This document shows, piece after piece, positions 1 through 7,649 of a stretch of DNA of 13,118 bases. Every line of letters starts with the position of its first letter. The stretch's first letter is position 1. The notes under the pieces are model-generated. The model saw nothing but the letters and a program-made list of their open reading frames with translations, did no database searches and was not told the DNA's origin. A program made the translations under genes and the position numbers. Source of the DNA: Planctomycetota bacterium (GTDB taxonomy: Bacteria > Planctomycetota > Phycisphaerae > Sedimentisphaerales > Anaerohalosphaeraceae); contig DAOVVQ010000083.1 in assembly GCA_030637065.1 (NCBI GenBank), forward strand, positions 1-13,118. Reading direction: 5' to 3'.

Positions 1-2
1 AG

Positions 3-374
3 TGGGAAAACATGGCCGATAAAACCTTCGCCACGTTCGGATATACCGGAAAAACTCTCGACGGTTATTTCCAAGTCGGCGGCGACTGCGACCTGATCGC
101 CGCCGAAGGAGTCGATTTAGCCGACCGCCGCTTCGATGATAAAGGCTGCGCTACCATGCCCGTCGGTAGTTACAAACCCAACGCGTTCGGCTTGCATGAT
201 ATGCACGGAAACGCCGCCGAATGGACGCTAACCGACTTCGGGCCCGGCGAAAAAACCGTCAAAGGCGGCTCCTTCCTCGACCGCCCGGCCCGCTGCGGCG
301 CCGATATTCGACACGGATATCCGCCGTGGCAAAATGTGTACAACACCGGTTTTCGGATCGTAGTCGGGCAATAG
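3..374 (+). CDS. SUMF1/FGE-fold protein, C-terminal part (gene runs off the left edge)
   Basis: The reading frame is open to the first base of the window (…W-E-N-M-A-D-K-T-F), so the Met at base 12 is internal and this is the last ~123 residues of a longer protein. The visible part has the hallmarks of the formylglycine-generating-enzyme/sulfatase-modifying-factor fold (PF03781): VDLADRRF, PVGSYKPNAFGLHDMHGN, the AEW that follows, KGGSF, and the terminal GFRIV. In true aerobic FGEs the segment after GGS carries two copper-binding cysteines spaced C-x4-C. Here the first position is Asp and only the second is Cys (GGSFLDRPARC). That argues against genuine FGE activity and for one of the many SUMF1-fold paralogues of planctomycetes, whose roles are mostly unknown. 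It sits 34 bases before a GH2 gene, so it probably belongs to the same transcript. The family call is firm; the function is not. Confidence 0.85.
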   Translation, partial: WENMADKTFATFGYTGKTLDGYFQVGGDCDLIAAEGVDLADRRFDDKGCATMPVGSYKPNAFGLHDMHGNAAEWTLTDFGPGEKTVKGGSFLDRPARCGADIRHGYPPWQNVYNTGFRIVVGQ

Positions 375-393
375 CATCAAACATGAAAAACTC

Positions 394-401
394 AAAAGGA
401 G
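394..401 (+). promoter_or_regulatory. Ribosome-binding site of the GH2 gene
   Basis: AAAAGGAG lies 7 bases before the ATG at 409. It is a strong Shine-Dalgarno match, fixes the start of the GH2 gene, and places the signal peptide directly at the N-terminus. Confidence 0.8.
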
Positions 402-408
402 ACCAGAG

Positions 409-3342
409 ATGAAAAGCAAACTGATAATATCGATCACAGCCTGCCTGCTGGCGGCGGCAATGCTGTTTTTTCCAGGCATAGCAAACGCCAGCGCCCGGGA
501 ACTACAATCCCTGGACGGTATGTGGCAAATTATCTTCGATGCCGAAAACCAGGGCCGTGAGGGCGGCTGGCATCAGGATCAGGCATTTTTGGCGCAAGAT
601 GGCCGGCGTGAAATCAGCGTGCCGAGTTGCTGGGAAGAGATCGAGCGGGATTATGAGGGCGTGGCCTACTACCGGCGAACGTTTAAGGTTCCGTCAAGTT
701 GGAAAGGCAAGGTCATCCACCTGCACTTTGATGCAGTCAACTTTCGGGCCGAGGTCTGGCTGAACGACCAGGCCGTGGGCTTCCATGAAGGCGGTTTCAC
801 ACCGTTCGAGTTTCGCGTCGATAAGATGATCAAACCGGGCGAGGAAAATACACTGACATTGCGCGTCCTCGGGCCGATCCTGTTGCAGCACAAAACCATC
901 GACGGCATCGGCAAGATGGAAACCCCGCAATGGCGAGGCGCGATCGCCGGCGGTATCTGGCAGCCGGTCCGGCTTATCGCTACCGACGATATTTACGTCA
1001 AGGATGTGTTCATCGAGCCGAAAATCGCCGACAACACCGCGACGTTCTACTTGGAACTGGAGCATACAGGAGAAGAGACCGCCGGTGCCCAAGTCGAGAT
1101 CGCGATCCGCTCGGCCAAAGAGCCCAGCAAAGTTGTCGCAAAGATCAACAAAATACCGAACCTGAAACCGGGCACGAATAAGCGTAGCTGGACGGTAAAA
1201 ATACCCAATGCGAAATACTGGTCGCCGGACGATCCGCATCTTTATCGCGCTGAGGTGAGCGTGGCCCGCGGGGGTGTAGCGTCCGACCAATGGACCACTC
1301 GCTTCGGGATGCGTGAATTCACGATTGCCGACAAGAAGTTCTACTTAAATGGCAAACCCATATACCTCAAAGCCACCTTCTTCGAGGGTTTGTACCCGGT
1401 AAAGCTGGCCTACCCCGACAGCCGCGAAATGGCCATCCGCGAGATCCGCCTGGCGAAAGAGGCGGGCTTTAACATGATCCGACCGTGGCGAAAACCACCG
1501 CCGCCGATGTGGCTCGACCTGGCCGACGAGATGGGCGTCTTAACCGTCGGCTCCCTGGCGATCGAATGTATGGATTTTCCCGTCGAATCGGCCCGCCTGC
1601 CGGGATGGGTCGAAAACGAGGTTCGGCAAAGCATCCTTCGCGATAGAAACCGTACGTGTGTTGTGCAGTGGGAACTGTTTAACGAGCTTAAACGCCCCGT
1701 TCTGATGCGGCTGTTGCATCCGATGGCGATGCTCGCCCGCCAACTCGACCCGACGCGTCTGATCCTGGACGAATCCGGCGGCTGGGCGCAAGGCGCAAAC
1801 ATCTATCTGCCCTACGAATCCCAGCCGACCAAATTCAACGATATTCACGACTATCCCGGACCGCAGATCAACGACGAGGTCTACACCAAGCTGTTGCTCA
1901 CCGGCACCAAAACCCATGAGCAGATGCGGGCGATGGGCCTTGGTGGCAGATTGCCGGGCAGAAACGTGGTTATGGGATTGATGACATTCTTTTCCGAATT
2001 GGGTTACGGAAGCCTGCCCGACCTGGTCGACAACAACGAGCGATTTGCCAGGATCGGCAACCCGATCGCGCCGCCAACGATCTACCATCGCCGCCTCGCC
2101 GACGAACACGCCCGCGCGTTGAAAGAAAGCGGATTTGACACGATCTATCCCGACCTAAAGCAATTCTGTCTCGACCAGCAGCAGATCCACGGCACTGCAA
2201 ATAAGCGCATGATCGAAGCGGTACGCTGCAACCCCAACGTCCAGGGCTACTGTATCCACGCCCTGACCGCCGGCGACTGGATCATCGGCGCCGGACTGCT
2301 CGACCTCTTCCGCAATCCGAAGACCTACGCTTACGAAGGCACCAAAGCCGCAAACCAGCCCCGAATCGTCTCGATCCGCGTTCGTCCGCGTAATGTCTAT
2401 GCCGATCGCGGCACGAAGATCGAGATCACCGCCGTCAATGAACTCGCCAGGCTCAAAGGGAAGCTGGCAGTTGAGGTGGTCTCCGATGACGGCAAAATCG
2501 CCCTGGCCAGGACCGTCAAAGCCGATATGGCCCCGGGCATTAGTCAGCTTTTCAGCGAGACCCTCGATACGAAGGCCCTCAAGGGAACGTACACGGTGAA
2601 GACGAAAATCACCGCGGACGATGGCTCGCTGATCACCGAAAATGAGTACACCTTTGACGTCTTCTCCGCCGATCAACTGACCGTTCCCGAGAATCGCATC
2701 GCCGTACTCGACCCGAGCAATTCGCTTAAGCCGTTCCTGAAAAAATCCGGCATAAAATTTGTCGAATTCAATGCCAGGACGAATCGTCTGCTGCCGGTAT
2801 TTGTTTCGCGCACCGAAGCGAAAACGCCTCCGCAGAAGAAGCTCTTCAGCGAACTGACAGCATTTATCAAGGCAGGAGGGACGGCTGTCTACCTGCAGGG
2901 CGGCGGGCCGAACTTCAGTTGGGGCAAAAGCTGGAATGCATCGGACCTGTTGCCCATCGGCGCACTGTCAAAGCAGGCCAAGGGTAATTGGACGTGCATT
3001 CCGCACCTCGTGAAAGACCATCCGGTCTTCGACGGCCTGCCCGCCGGCGGTATGATGGGGCCGATCTACGAAAACGTCTGGGCTGACAGAACGCTGCTGG
3101 ACGTCGGCGGAGAAACGATCGTCGGCGTCATCGCCTTCGACTGGTTCCCCGATTTCGACAGGAGCAAACGCCACTACTACGGCCCGGGCGATACATGGTG
3201 GGGCGCCGATATGGCTGTCGTCCCACACGGCAGAGGCCGCTGCATCCTTTCGGCCCTGCGGATCACGCCGAACCTGGGCAAAGACCCCGTAGCTGACAAG
3301 ATAATGTTCAACCTTGTCGAGTGGACCGCCGAAAGTGAATAA
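409..3342 (+). CDS. Secreted glycoside hydrolase family 2 enzyme (beta-galactosidase/beta-glucuronidase-like)
   Basis: The protein has 977 residues. Residues 1-29 form a Sec signal peptide (KSK, hydrophobic core, ANASA before RE). A GH2 sugar-binding jelly roll follows (about 35-195: VPSCWEE, YYRRTFKVP, HFDAVNFRAEVWLND), then an Ig-like beta-sandwich (about 195-305) and the TIM barrel opening with FYLNGKPIYLKA (about 310). WELFNE gives the expected acid/base Glu426. FFSELGYGS gives the probable nucleophile Glu530, in the place of the SEYG motif of beta-glucuronidases. The barrel ends with GYCIHALTAGDW and GLLDLFRNPK (about 613-638). A further sandwich and then an alpha/beta domain (about 760-977: IAVLDPS, AFIKAGGTAVYLQGGG, HPVFDGLP) resemble the glutamine-amidotransferase-like domains appended to some glycosidases. 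The enzyme should hydrolyse a terminal beta-linked sugar outside the cytoplasm; galactoside, glucuronide and mannoside are not distinguishable here. It is probably cotranscribed with the esterase downstream. Confidence 0.9.
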   Translation: MKSKLIISITACLLAAAMLFFPGIANASARELQSLDGMWQIIFDAENQGREGGWHQDQAFLAQDGRREISVPSCWEEIERDYEGVAYYRRTFKVPSSWKGKVIHLHFDAVNFRAEVWLNDQAVGFHEGGFTPFEFRVDKMIKPGEENTLTLRVLGPILLQHKTIDGIGKMETPQWRGAIAGGIWQPVRLIATDDIYVKDVFIEPKIADNTATFYLELEHTGEETAGAQVEIAIRSAKEPSKVVAKINKIPNLKPGTNKRSWTVKIPNAKYWSPDDPHLYRAEVSVARGGVASDQWTTRFGMREFTIADKKFYLNGKPIYLKATFFEGLYPVKLAYPDSREMAIREIRLAKEAGFNMIRPWRKPPPPMWLDLADEMGVLTVGSLAIECMDFPVESARLPGWVENEVRQSILRDRNRTCVVQWELFNELKRPVLMRLLHPMAMLARQLDPTRLILDESGGWAQGANIYLPYESQPTKFNDIHDYPGPQINDEVYTKLLLTGTKTHEQMRAMGLGGRLPGRNVVMGLMTFFSELGYGSLPDLVDNNERFARIGNPIAPPTIYHRRLADEHARALKESGFDTIYPDLKQFCLDQQQIHGTANKRMIEAVRCNPNVQGYCIHALTAGDWIIGAGLLDLFRNPKTYAYEGTKAANQPRIVSIRVRPRNVYADRGTKIEITAVNELARLKGKLAVEVVSDDGKIALARTVKADMAPGISQLFSETLDTKALKGTYTVKTKITADDGSLITENEYTFDVFSADQLTVPENRIAVLDPSNSLKPFLKKSGIKFVEFNARTNRLLPVFVSRTEAKTPPQKKLFSELTAFIKAGGTAVYLQGGGPNFSWGKSWNASDLLPIGALSKQAKGNWTCIPHLVKDHPVFDGLPAGGMMGPIYENVWADRTLLDVGGETIVGVIAFDWFPDFDRSKRHYYGPGDTWWGADMAVVPHGRGRCILSALRITPNLGKDPVADKIMFNLVEWTAESE

Positions 3343-3383
3343 GGGTCTGCAAGAATAATTATAACATCAGGCAGGAGAGTGCA

Positions 3384-5039
3384 ATGAAAAGAAGCGTTGA
3401 ATTGAAATTACTGTTAGCCTGCTGCCTTGTTTCTTTCACATCAACTATTTCCGCCGATGTGAGGCTGCCTGCTCTTATTGGCGATAACATGTTATTGCAA
3501 CAGCAGATCGGTGCGCCTCTCTGGGGCTGGGCCGATCCGGGCGAGAGCGTAACCGTCGCCGGCAGTTGGGGCAAAAAGGCCTCGACAACTGCCGATGACA
3601 GCGGCAAGTGGCAGGTCAACCTCAAGACGCCCTCCTATGGCGGCCCTTACACCATCACCATCAAAGGCAAAAACCAGATCACCGTCGACAACGTCATGAT
3701 CGGCGAGGTCTGGCTCTGCGCCGGACAGTCGAATATGGGCTGGCGGCTCAGCGCGACGTTTGACGGAGCCGAAGATCCCGCTTTTGCCGACTATCCGGAT
3801 TTCCGCATATTCCGGTCGGAACGAGCCCACAGCCATCAGCCGCAGGAAGATGTTATCGCCCAGTGGACCCCCTGCACGCCGGAAACCGCGGGCACCTGCT
3901 CGGCAGTCTCCTTCTACTTCGCCCGAAAGCTCCACCAGGAACTGGAAATCCCCGTCGGCATAGTCCTTCAGCCGTATGCCGGAACGCCCATCGAAGGCTG
4001 GATGCCCAAAGATATCCAGATGGACGACCCGCGAACGCGAAAGGACGTCGAGGCCGTCGACGCCGCATCCGCAGCCTACGACCGGGCAGAGGCAGAGATA
4101 CAACTCGAAAGGGCCCTCGAAAACTTCAAGCAGGGCACGCGAAGGGGCCAGCCAAGGCTCAGAACACCCGCCAACTGGGGGCATCAATACCCGGGCAATA
4201 TTTTCAACGGGATGATCTACCCCATCCGGCCCTACGCTATTCGCGGCGCCATCTGGTATCAGGGCGAAAGAAACGCCAAGGACCTCGCACAGGCCGCCAA
4301 CTACGTCAATCAACTGCCGCTGCTCATCGACTACTACCGCTCCTCCTGGCACAAGATGAGCGACGGCAATGTCGCCTGCGATTTCCCGTTCTACTTCGTG
4401 CAATTGCCCTGTTGGATGGCTGCGCAAACCGAGCCGGTCGAGCCCGATGCCCCTTGGGCCGTCAGCCGCGAAATGATGCGTATCGTCGCCCGATCCGTAC
4501 ACAACACCGGCGCCGCTGTCGCGATCGACACCGGTGACGAGATCCTTCTTCACCCAAAAGACAAAAAGCCCATCGGCCTGCGTCTGGCCTACCTGGCCCT
4601 GAAGAAAACCTACGGCATGGATTTCGTCGAATACGGCCCCTTCTACAGATCGCACCGTGTCGAAGGCAAAAAGATCGTCCTGGAATTCGACTCCATCGGC
4701 TCCGGCCTCATGGCAGGCAAAGCCGGCCCGCTGGACACCTTCGCCATAGCAGGCAAAGACAAAAAATTCGTCTGGGCCAACGCAACGATCAAAGGCGACA
4801 CCGTCGTAGTCTCAGCAAAAGGCATCCGAAAACCAACAGCAGTACGCTACGCATGGGCAATGAACCCATCCAAAAGAAACCTCCTCTACAACAAAGAAGG
4901 CATCCCAGCCTCACCATTCAGAACCGATAACTGGCCCCTCTTCGACCCAGACAACTACGAACCAAAAGAACAAATAAAACCCCAGAGCCCAAAAGATTAT
5001 TACCCAACCCCCCTGAAAAGACCACCAATGACCCAATGA
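3384..5039 (+). CDS. Secreted sialate O-acetylesterase family protein (SASA, SGNH-type carbohydrate esterase)
   Basis: The protein has 551 residues with a signal peptide at 1-24 (hydrophobic LLLACCLVSF, cleavage after TISA). The family's typical N-terminus follows (RLPALIGDNMLLQQ, PLWGWADPGE). GEVWLCAGQSNM carries the nucleophile Ser116. AIWYQGERNA (about 289-298) is the second conserved block, and DEILLHPKDKKPIGLRLA (about 385-402) carries the expected His390 with a nearby Asp. Family members remove O-acetyl groups from sialic acid or other sugars such as xylan or pectin units, so the substrate is open. An insertion of about 75 residues with many charged helices (about 208-265) lies between the first two blocks. 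The C-terminus after DNWPLF is proline-rich and probably disordered. Start choice: CAGGAG at 3372-3377 is 6 bases from the ATG. It lies 41 bases after the GH2 gene, which suggests coupled expression. From about 4790 onward, codons ending in A become much more common than earlier in the gene. Confidence 0.9.
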   Translation: MKRSVELKLLLACCLVSFTSTISADVRLPALIGDNMLLQQQIGAPLWGWADPGESVTVAGSWGKKASTTADDSGKWQVNLKTPSYGGPYTITIKGKNQITVDNVMIGEVWLCAGQSNMGWRLSATFDGAEDPAFADYPDFRIFRSERAHSHQPQEDVIAQWTPCTPETAGTCSAVSFYFARKLHQELEIPVGIVLQPYAGTPIEGWMPKDIQMDDPRTRKDVEAVDAASAAYDRAEAEIQLERALENFKQGTRRGQPRLRTPANWGHQYPGNIFNGMIYPIRPYAIRGAIWYQGERNAKDLAQAANYVNQLPLLIDYYRSSWHKMSDGNVACDFPFYFVQLPCWMAAQTEPVEPDAPWAVSREMMRIVARSVHNTGAAVAIDTGDEILLHPKDKKPIGLRLAYLALKKTYGMDFVEYGPFYRSHRVEGKKIVLEFDSIGSGLMAGKAGPLDTFAIAGKDKKFVWANATIKGDTVVVSAKGIRKPTAVRYAWAMNPSKRNLLYNKEGIPASPFRTDNWPLFDPDNYEPKEQIKPQSPKDYYPTPLKRPPMTQ

Positions 5040-5089
5040 AAATGAAGGCTAATCTTTTGAAATCATATGGAGGATTTGAGTTGTTATGT

Positions 5090-5117
5090 TTGCATAGTGG
5101 CAGCGATATCGTATAAT
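5090..5117 (+). promoter_or_regulatory. Possible sigma70-type promoter upstream of the sulfatase
   Basis: A perfect TATAAT at 5112-5117 follows a weak -35 (TTGCAT, 5090-5095) at 16 bases. If used, the transcript would have a leader of about 420 bases running through the hairpin cluster at 5211-5304 before the sulfatase start. The -10 is convincing and the -35 is poor. Confidence 0.4.
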
Positions 5118-5210
5118 ACGCCTTGGGTAAATTTTTCGCGCGTCACGAATTGTAGTAGCAGGAACACATAAAATAGTTCTGATCAAGCGGGAAATGTGGT
5201 TATCGACAGG

Positions 5211-5305
5211 CCTGCCCCGAAGGGGCTGTTAAGTTCAGCCCAGGGTCAGCGAAGCGCCACCCTGGGATAGCAACATCCCGTCGTCTAAGATACCCTGAAA
5301 GGGTT
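5211..5305 (+). repeat. Hairpin cluster, probably a copy of a dispersed REP-like intergenic repeat
   Basis: Three perfect hairpins stand in a row. GCCCC-GAA-GGGGC is at 5214-5226. CCCAGGGT pairs with ACCCTGGG at 5239-5246 and 5259-5266, with an inner GC-GAA-GC top. ACCCT-GAA-AGGGT is at 5292-5304. The regular layout, the repeated GAA cap and the absence of coding potential on either strand suggest a dispersed non-coding element rather than a single terminator; no T-run follows any stem. The sequence strongly resembles short palindromic elements I know from planctomycete and related genomes, where they give rise to spurious small ORFs. That resemblance is from memory and untested. It lies between the esterase and sulfatase genes, where it could also affect transcript stability. 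Confidence 0.6.
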
Positions 5306-5548
5306 ATATAAAACCTGCTCGACATGCAATGCTATCTGGATCTGGCACGAGAGAATAAAGTCCAATGCTGGTATTCCTGACGGTCTGGAAGCCTTTGAGC
5401 AGGGCGTATCGTTCGGCGGCAAGGCATTAATGTGCCCAAAGGCGTTTTATCGCACGGATAATTCAGGAGGTGCGTTGCCGAAAAAAGGTCCCCGGTAAAG
5501 TTGTGCCGGATCACAGGAAAGACGATGAGCTTTAAGAGAGGAATGACG
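5306..5548 (+). other. Rest of the esterase-sulfatase gap, with a short remnant-like reading frame
   Basis: The 509-base gap from 5040 to 5548 holds a possible promoter (5090-5117) and the hairpin cluster (5211-5305). After these, one + frame stays open and ends at TAA 5496-5498. It has no good start codon but reads like a protein tail (…NAGIPDGLEAFEQGVSFGG…). It could be the decayed 3' end of a gene, the flank of the repeat, or chance. I see no RNA gene or further regulatory motif here except the ribosome-binding site before the sulfatase. Confidence 0.3.
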
Positions 5549-7072
5549 ATGGACTGCACGAGACGGGATTTTTTGAAGATGTCGGGGGTTGGATTGGCCG
5601 CTGGGATGGTTTTATCGAACCCGAAGATGGATGTTCATGTCGGTTCGAAGCGGCCTAACATCCTGTTTTTGTTTTCCGACGACCATGCCTGCGAGGCGCT
5701 GAGTGCTTACGGTGGAAGATTCAAGCATATCGCACCGACTGCGAATATGGACAGGATCGCCGAGGCGGGGATGCGCTTCGACCGGGCCTATGTCACCAAC
5801 TCGATCTGCTGTCCGTCGCGGGCTGTGATCCTCACCGGTAAGCACAGCCACCTCAACGGCCAGGTCGGCAACGGCCAGACCTTCGACGGCAGCCAGCAGA
5901 CCTTCCCAAAGCTCCTCCAGCAGGCCGACTACCAGACCGCCCTCATCGGCAAGTGGCACTTAAAAAGTGACCCCACCGGATTCGATTACTGGGAGGTTCT
6001 GCCGGGACAGGGGAAATATTACAATCCGTCGTTTCTGACGCCAAACGGCGAGGTGCAGTACACAGGTTACAACTCCGATATCGTCACCGACCTGGGCCTG
6101 AGCTGGCTCAAAGACAAACGCGACAAGGATAAGCCGTTTATGATGATGCTGCAATACAAGGCGCCGCATCGCAGGTTCGAGCCGAATCTCAAGCATCTTA
6201 CGCTCTTCGACGATATCACGCTCCCGGAGCCCGGCAATCTCTTCGACGATTACAGCGGACGAGGGACGGCTGCCAAGACTCAGGCGATGGAGATAGCGAC
6301 GCACATGAACGACAACGACCTCAAGCTCAATCCCCCGACGAATTTGACGCCGGAGCAGGCAGCGGTATGGAATGCCGCATACGAGCCCAAAAATGAGGCC
6401 TTCCGCAATGCAAATCTCGAAGGCGACGACCTGGTCCGGTGGAAATATCAGCGTTATATGAAGGATTATCTGCGGTGCGTGCGGTCGGTGGACGAAAATA
6501 TCGGGCGGGTTCTGGACTATCTCGACGACTCGGGCCTCAGCAAAGACACGGTTGTCATGTATTCCTCGGATCAGGGCTTTTATCTCGGCGAGCACGGCTG
6601 GTTCGATAAGCGGTTCATGTACGAGGAATCTTACAAGATGCCGCTGCTTGCCAGGTGGCCCAGGGTTATTAAATCCGGCACCAGCACGAGCAAACTTGTC
6701 CAGAACCTTGACTTTGCGGAAACATTTCTCGATATCGCCGGCGTCAAGATCCCGTCGGATATGCAGGGGGTCTCTCTCGTGCCGCTGATGAAGGACGAAA
6801 GGCCGCCCTGGCGAAAGAGCCTTTATTACCAGTATTACGGCGAAAACGGCCACTCGGTCGAGGCCCATGAGGGCGTCTCAACCGACAGATACAAACTGAT
6901 ACACTTTACCGACCTGGACGAGTGGGAGCTTTACGACCGCCAAAACGATCCTTACGAGATGAACAGCGAATACGAAAATCCCGAATACGCAGGCAAGGTC
7001 CAGCAGCTCAAGAGGGAACTTACACGGCTAAAGCAGCTTTACGATGCCCCCGAGAAACCCGTGCTGCCCTGA
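5549..7072 (+). CDS. Tat-exported type I (formylglycine) sulfatase, N-acetylglucosamine-6-sulfatase-like
   Basis: From ATG 5549 the protein has 507 residues. GAGAGG at 5536-5541 is 7 bases upstream. ATG 5525 (AGGA 6 bases upstream) is a valid alternative and adds 8 residues; TTG 5501 is less likely. A twin-arginine signal TRRDFLK followed by a hydrophobic stretch (residues 4-22) indicates Tat export after folding. FSDDHA (42-47) supplies metal-binding Asp residues. CCPSRAVILTG (87-97) is the sulfatase signature C-x-P-S-R, with Cys87 the residue to be converted to formylglycine. GKWH is at 134-137, and SSDQGFYLGEHGWFDKRFMYEES supplies the second metal site. The C-terminus (DEWELYDRQNDPYEMN) is typical of the family. 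NSICCPSRAVILTGKHSHLNG and the later GQGKYYNPSF resemble GlcNAc-6-O-sulfatase-type enzymes (SulfAtlas S1_11), a call from memory. The enzyme would remove sulfate esters from glycans in the periplasm. It needs a maturation enzyme, and no credible one is encoded in the window. Confidence 0.92.
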   Translation: MDCTRRDFLKMSGVGLAAGMVLSNPKMDVHVGSKRPNILFLFSDDHACEALSAYGGRFKHIAPTANMDRIAEAGMRFDRAYVTNSICCPSRAVILTGKHSHLNGQVGNGQTFDGSQQTFPKLLQQADYQTALIGKWHLKSDPTGFDYWEVLPGQGKYYNPSFLTPNGEVQYTGYNSDIVTDLGLSWLKDKRDKDKPFMMMLQYKAPHRRFEPNLKHLTLFDDITLPEPGNLFDDYSGRGTAAKTQAMEIATHMNDNDLKLNPPTNLTPEQAAVWNAAYEPKNEAFRNANLEGDDLVRWKYQRYMKDYLRCVRSVDENIGRVLDYLDDSGLSKDTVVMYSSDQGFYLGEHGWFDKRFMYEESYKMPLLARWPRVIKSGTSTSKLVQNLDFAETFLDIAGVKIPSDMQGVSLVPLMKDERPPWRKSLYYQYYGENGHSVEAHEGVSTDRYKLIHFTDLDEWELYDRQNDPYEMNSEYENPEYAGKVQQLKRELTRLKQLYDAPEKPVLP

Positions 7073-7081
7073 TAACCGCCA

Positions 7082-7110
7082 TTGACAAACCGCACTGGGC
7101 CGTCTAGAAT
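7082..7110 (+). promoter_or_regulatory. Strong sigma70-type promoter of the aspartic protease gene
   Basis: A perfect -35 TTGACA (7082-7087), a 17-base spacer and TAGAAT (7105-7110, 5 of 6) lie only 10 bases after the sulfatase stop. They should start a transcript near 7117, about 35 bases before the protease ATG. The -35 lies within CATTGACAAACCGC, found again at 7768-7781. Confidence 0.75.
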
Positions 7111-7151
7111 CTTTTTATCTTTGTAAGGAAAGAAAACAAACAGAAGTTCCT

Positions 7152-7649
7152 ATGAAAAAAGCGATTCACATATGCCTGAGTGTATTGGCGTTTTCCTGTT
7201 TTTTTTGCACTTCATGTAGAAGAGACAAAGAGCCAAATGATTGTGAACTTCCGCTTTCTTTCTCTGAATTTGGACTTCCTACAGTAATTGTCGAAATCGC
7301 AGATACTGCCATACCATTCGTAGTGGATACGGGAGCAAATCGCTCTCTTCTTAGCGCAGAAATGGCAGGAGGTCTTGAGCTTCCTCCCATATGTTCGAGA
7401 GGTTCCATACAGATAGTAATTAAACACGAACCGGTCAGTCTTACTCACGTGCATGACGTTTCCTGCACGATTGCACATCACCGCTTTGTTCTGAAGACTC
7501 TGCTCATAGCGGAGATGCCAAGTGGTGATCCGAATGCGTTCTGCGGACTTCTTGGAATGGATTTCTTGCAATCTACGCGTGCAGTAATCGATATCGAAGG
7601 TTCACGCCTCTTGATACGGAAGACTCCTGACGGCAATATTGAGCCATGA
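7152..7649 (+). CDS. Small exported retropepsin-like aspartic protease, possible lipoprotein
   Basis: The protein has 165 residues. The N-terminus is an export signal (KKAIHICLSVLAFSCFFCTSC). CTSC at 19-22 could be a weak lipobox with Cys22 lipidated, but the -3 position is Cys rather than Leu, so a plain signal peptide is also possible. FVVDTGANRS (56-65) is the catalytic Asp-Thr-Gly of clan AA proteases, and CGLLGMDFL (131-139) is the matching hydrophobic-Gly motif near the C-terminus. One such half-domain implies an active homodimer, as in retropepsins. No substrate can be inferred. A TAAGGA at 7124-7129 is about 22 bases from the ATG, too far for an ideal ribosome-binding site. G+C is lower than in the neighbours: I counted 47 of 120 bases (39%) at 7201-7320, against 33 of 60 (55%) at 9481-9540 in dnaG. 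With its own promoter, this suggests an independently acquired gene. Confidence 0.82.
   Translation: MKKAIHICLSVLAFSCFFCTSCRRDKEPNDCELPLSFSEFGLPTVIVEIADTAIPFVVDTGANRSLLSAEMAGGLELPPICSRGSIQIVIKHEPVSLTHVHDVSCTIAHHRFVLKTLLIAEMPSGDPNAFCGLLGMDFLQSTRAVIDIEGSRLLIRKTPDGNIEP

Noticed and set aside
3..374. True formylglycine-generating enzyme for the nearby sulfatase
   Set aside because: One of the two copper-binding cysteines is replaced by Asp, so only the fold is claimed.
3863..4537. 224-codon + frame overlapping the esterase
   Set aside because: It is an Arg/Gly/Pro-rich shifted-frame product of the esterase gene with no ribosome-binding site.
3492..4655. 387-codon open frame on the - strand inside the esterase gene
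   Set aside because: It lies wholly antisense to a gene with conserved catalytic blocks, and its peptide has no recognisable motif.
5067..5171. 34-codon + frame in the esterase-sulfatase gap
   Set aside because: It has no ribosome-binding site, overlaps the candidate promoter, and resembles no known small protein.
5960..6868. 302-codon open frame on the - strand inside the sulfatase gene
   Set aside because: It is a shadow of the sulfatase reading frame with no start signal or motif support.
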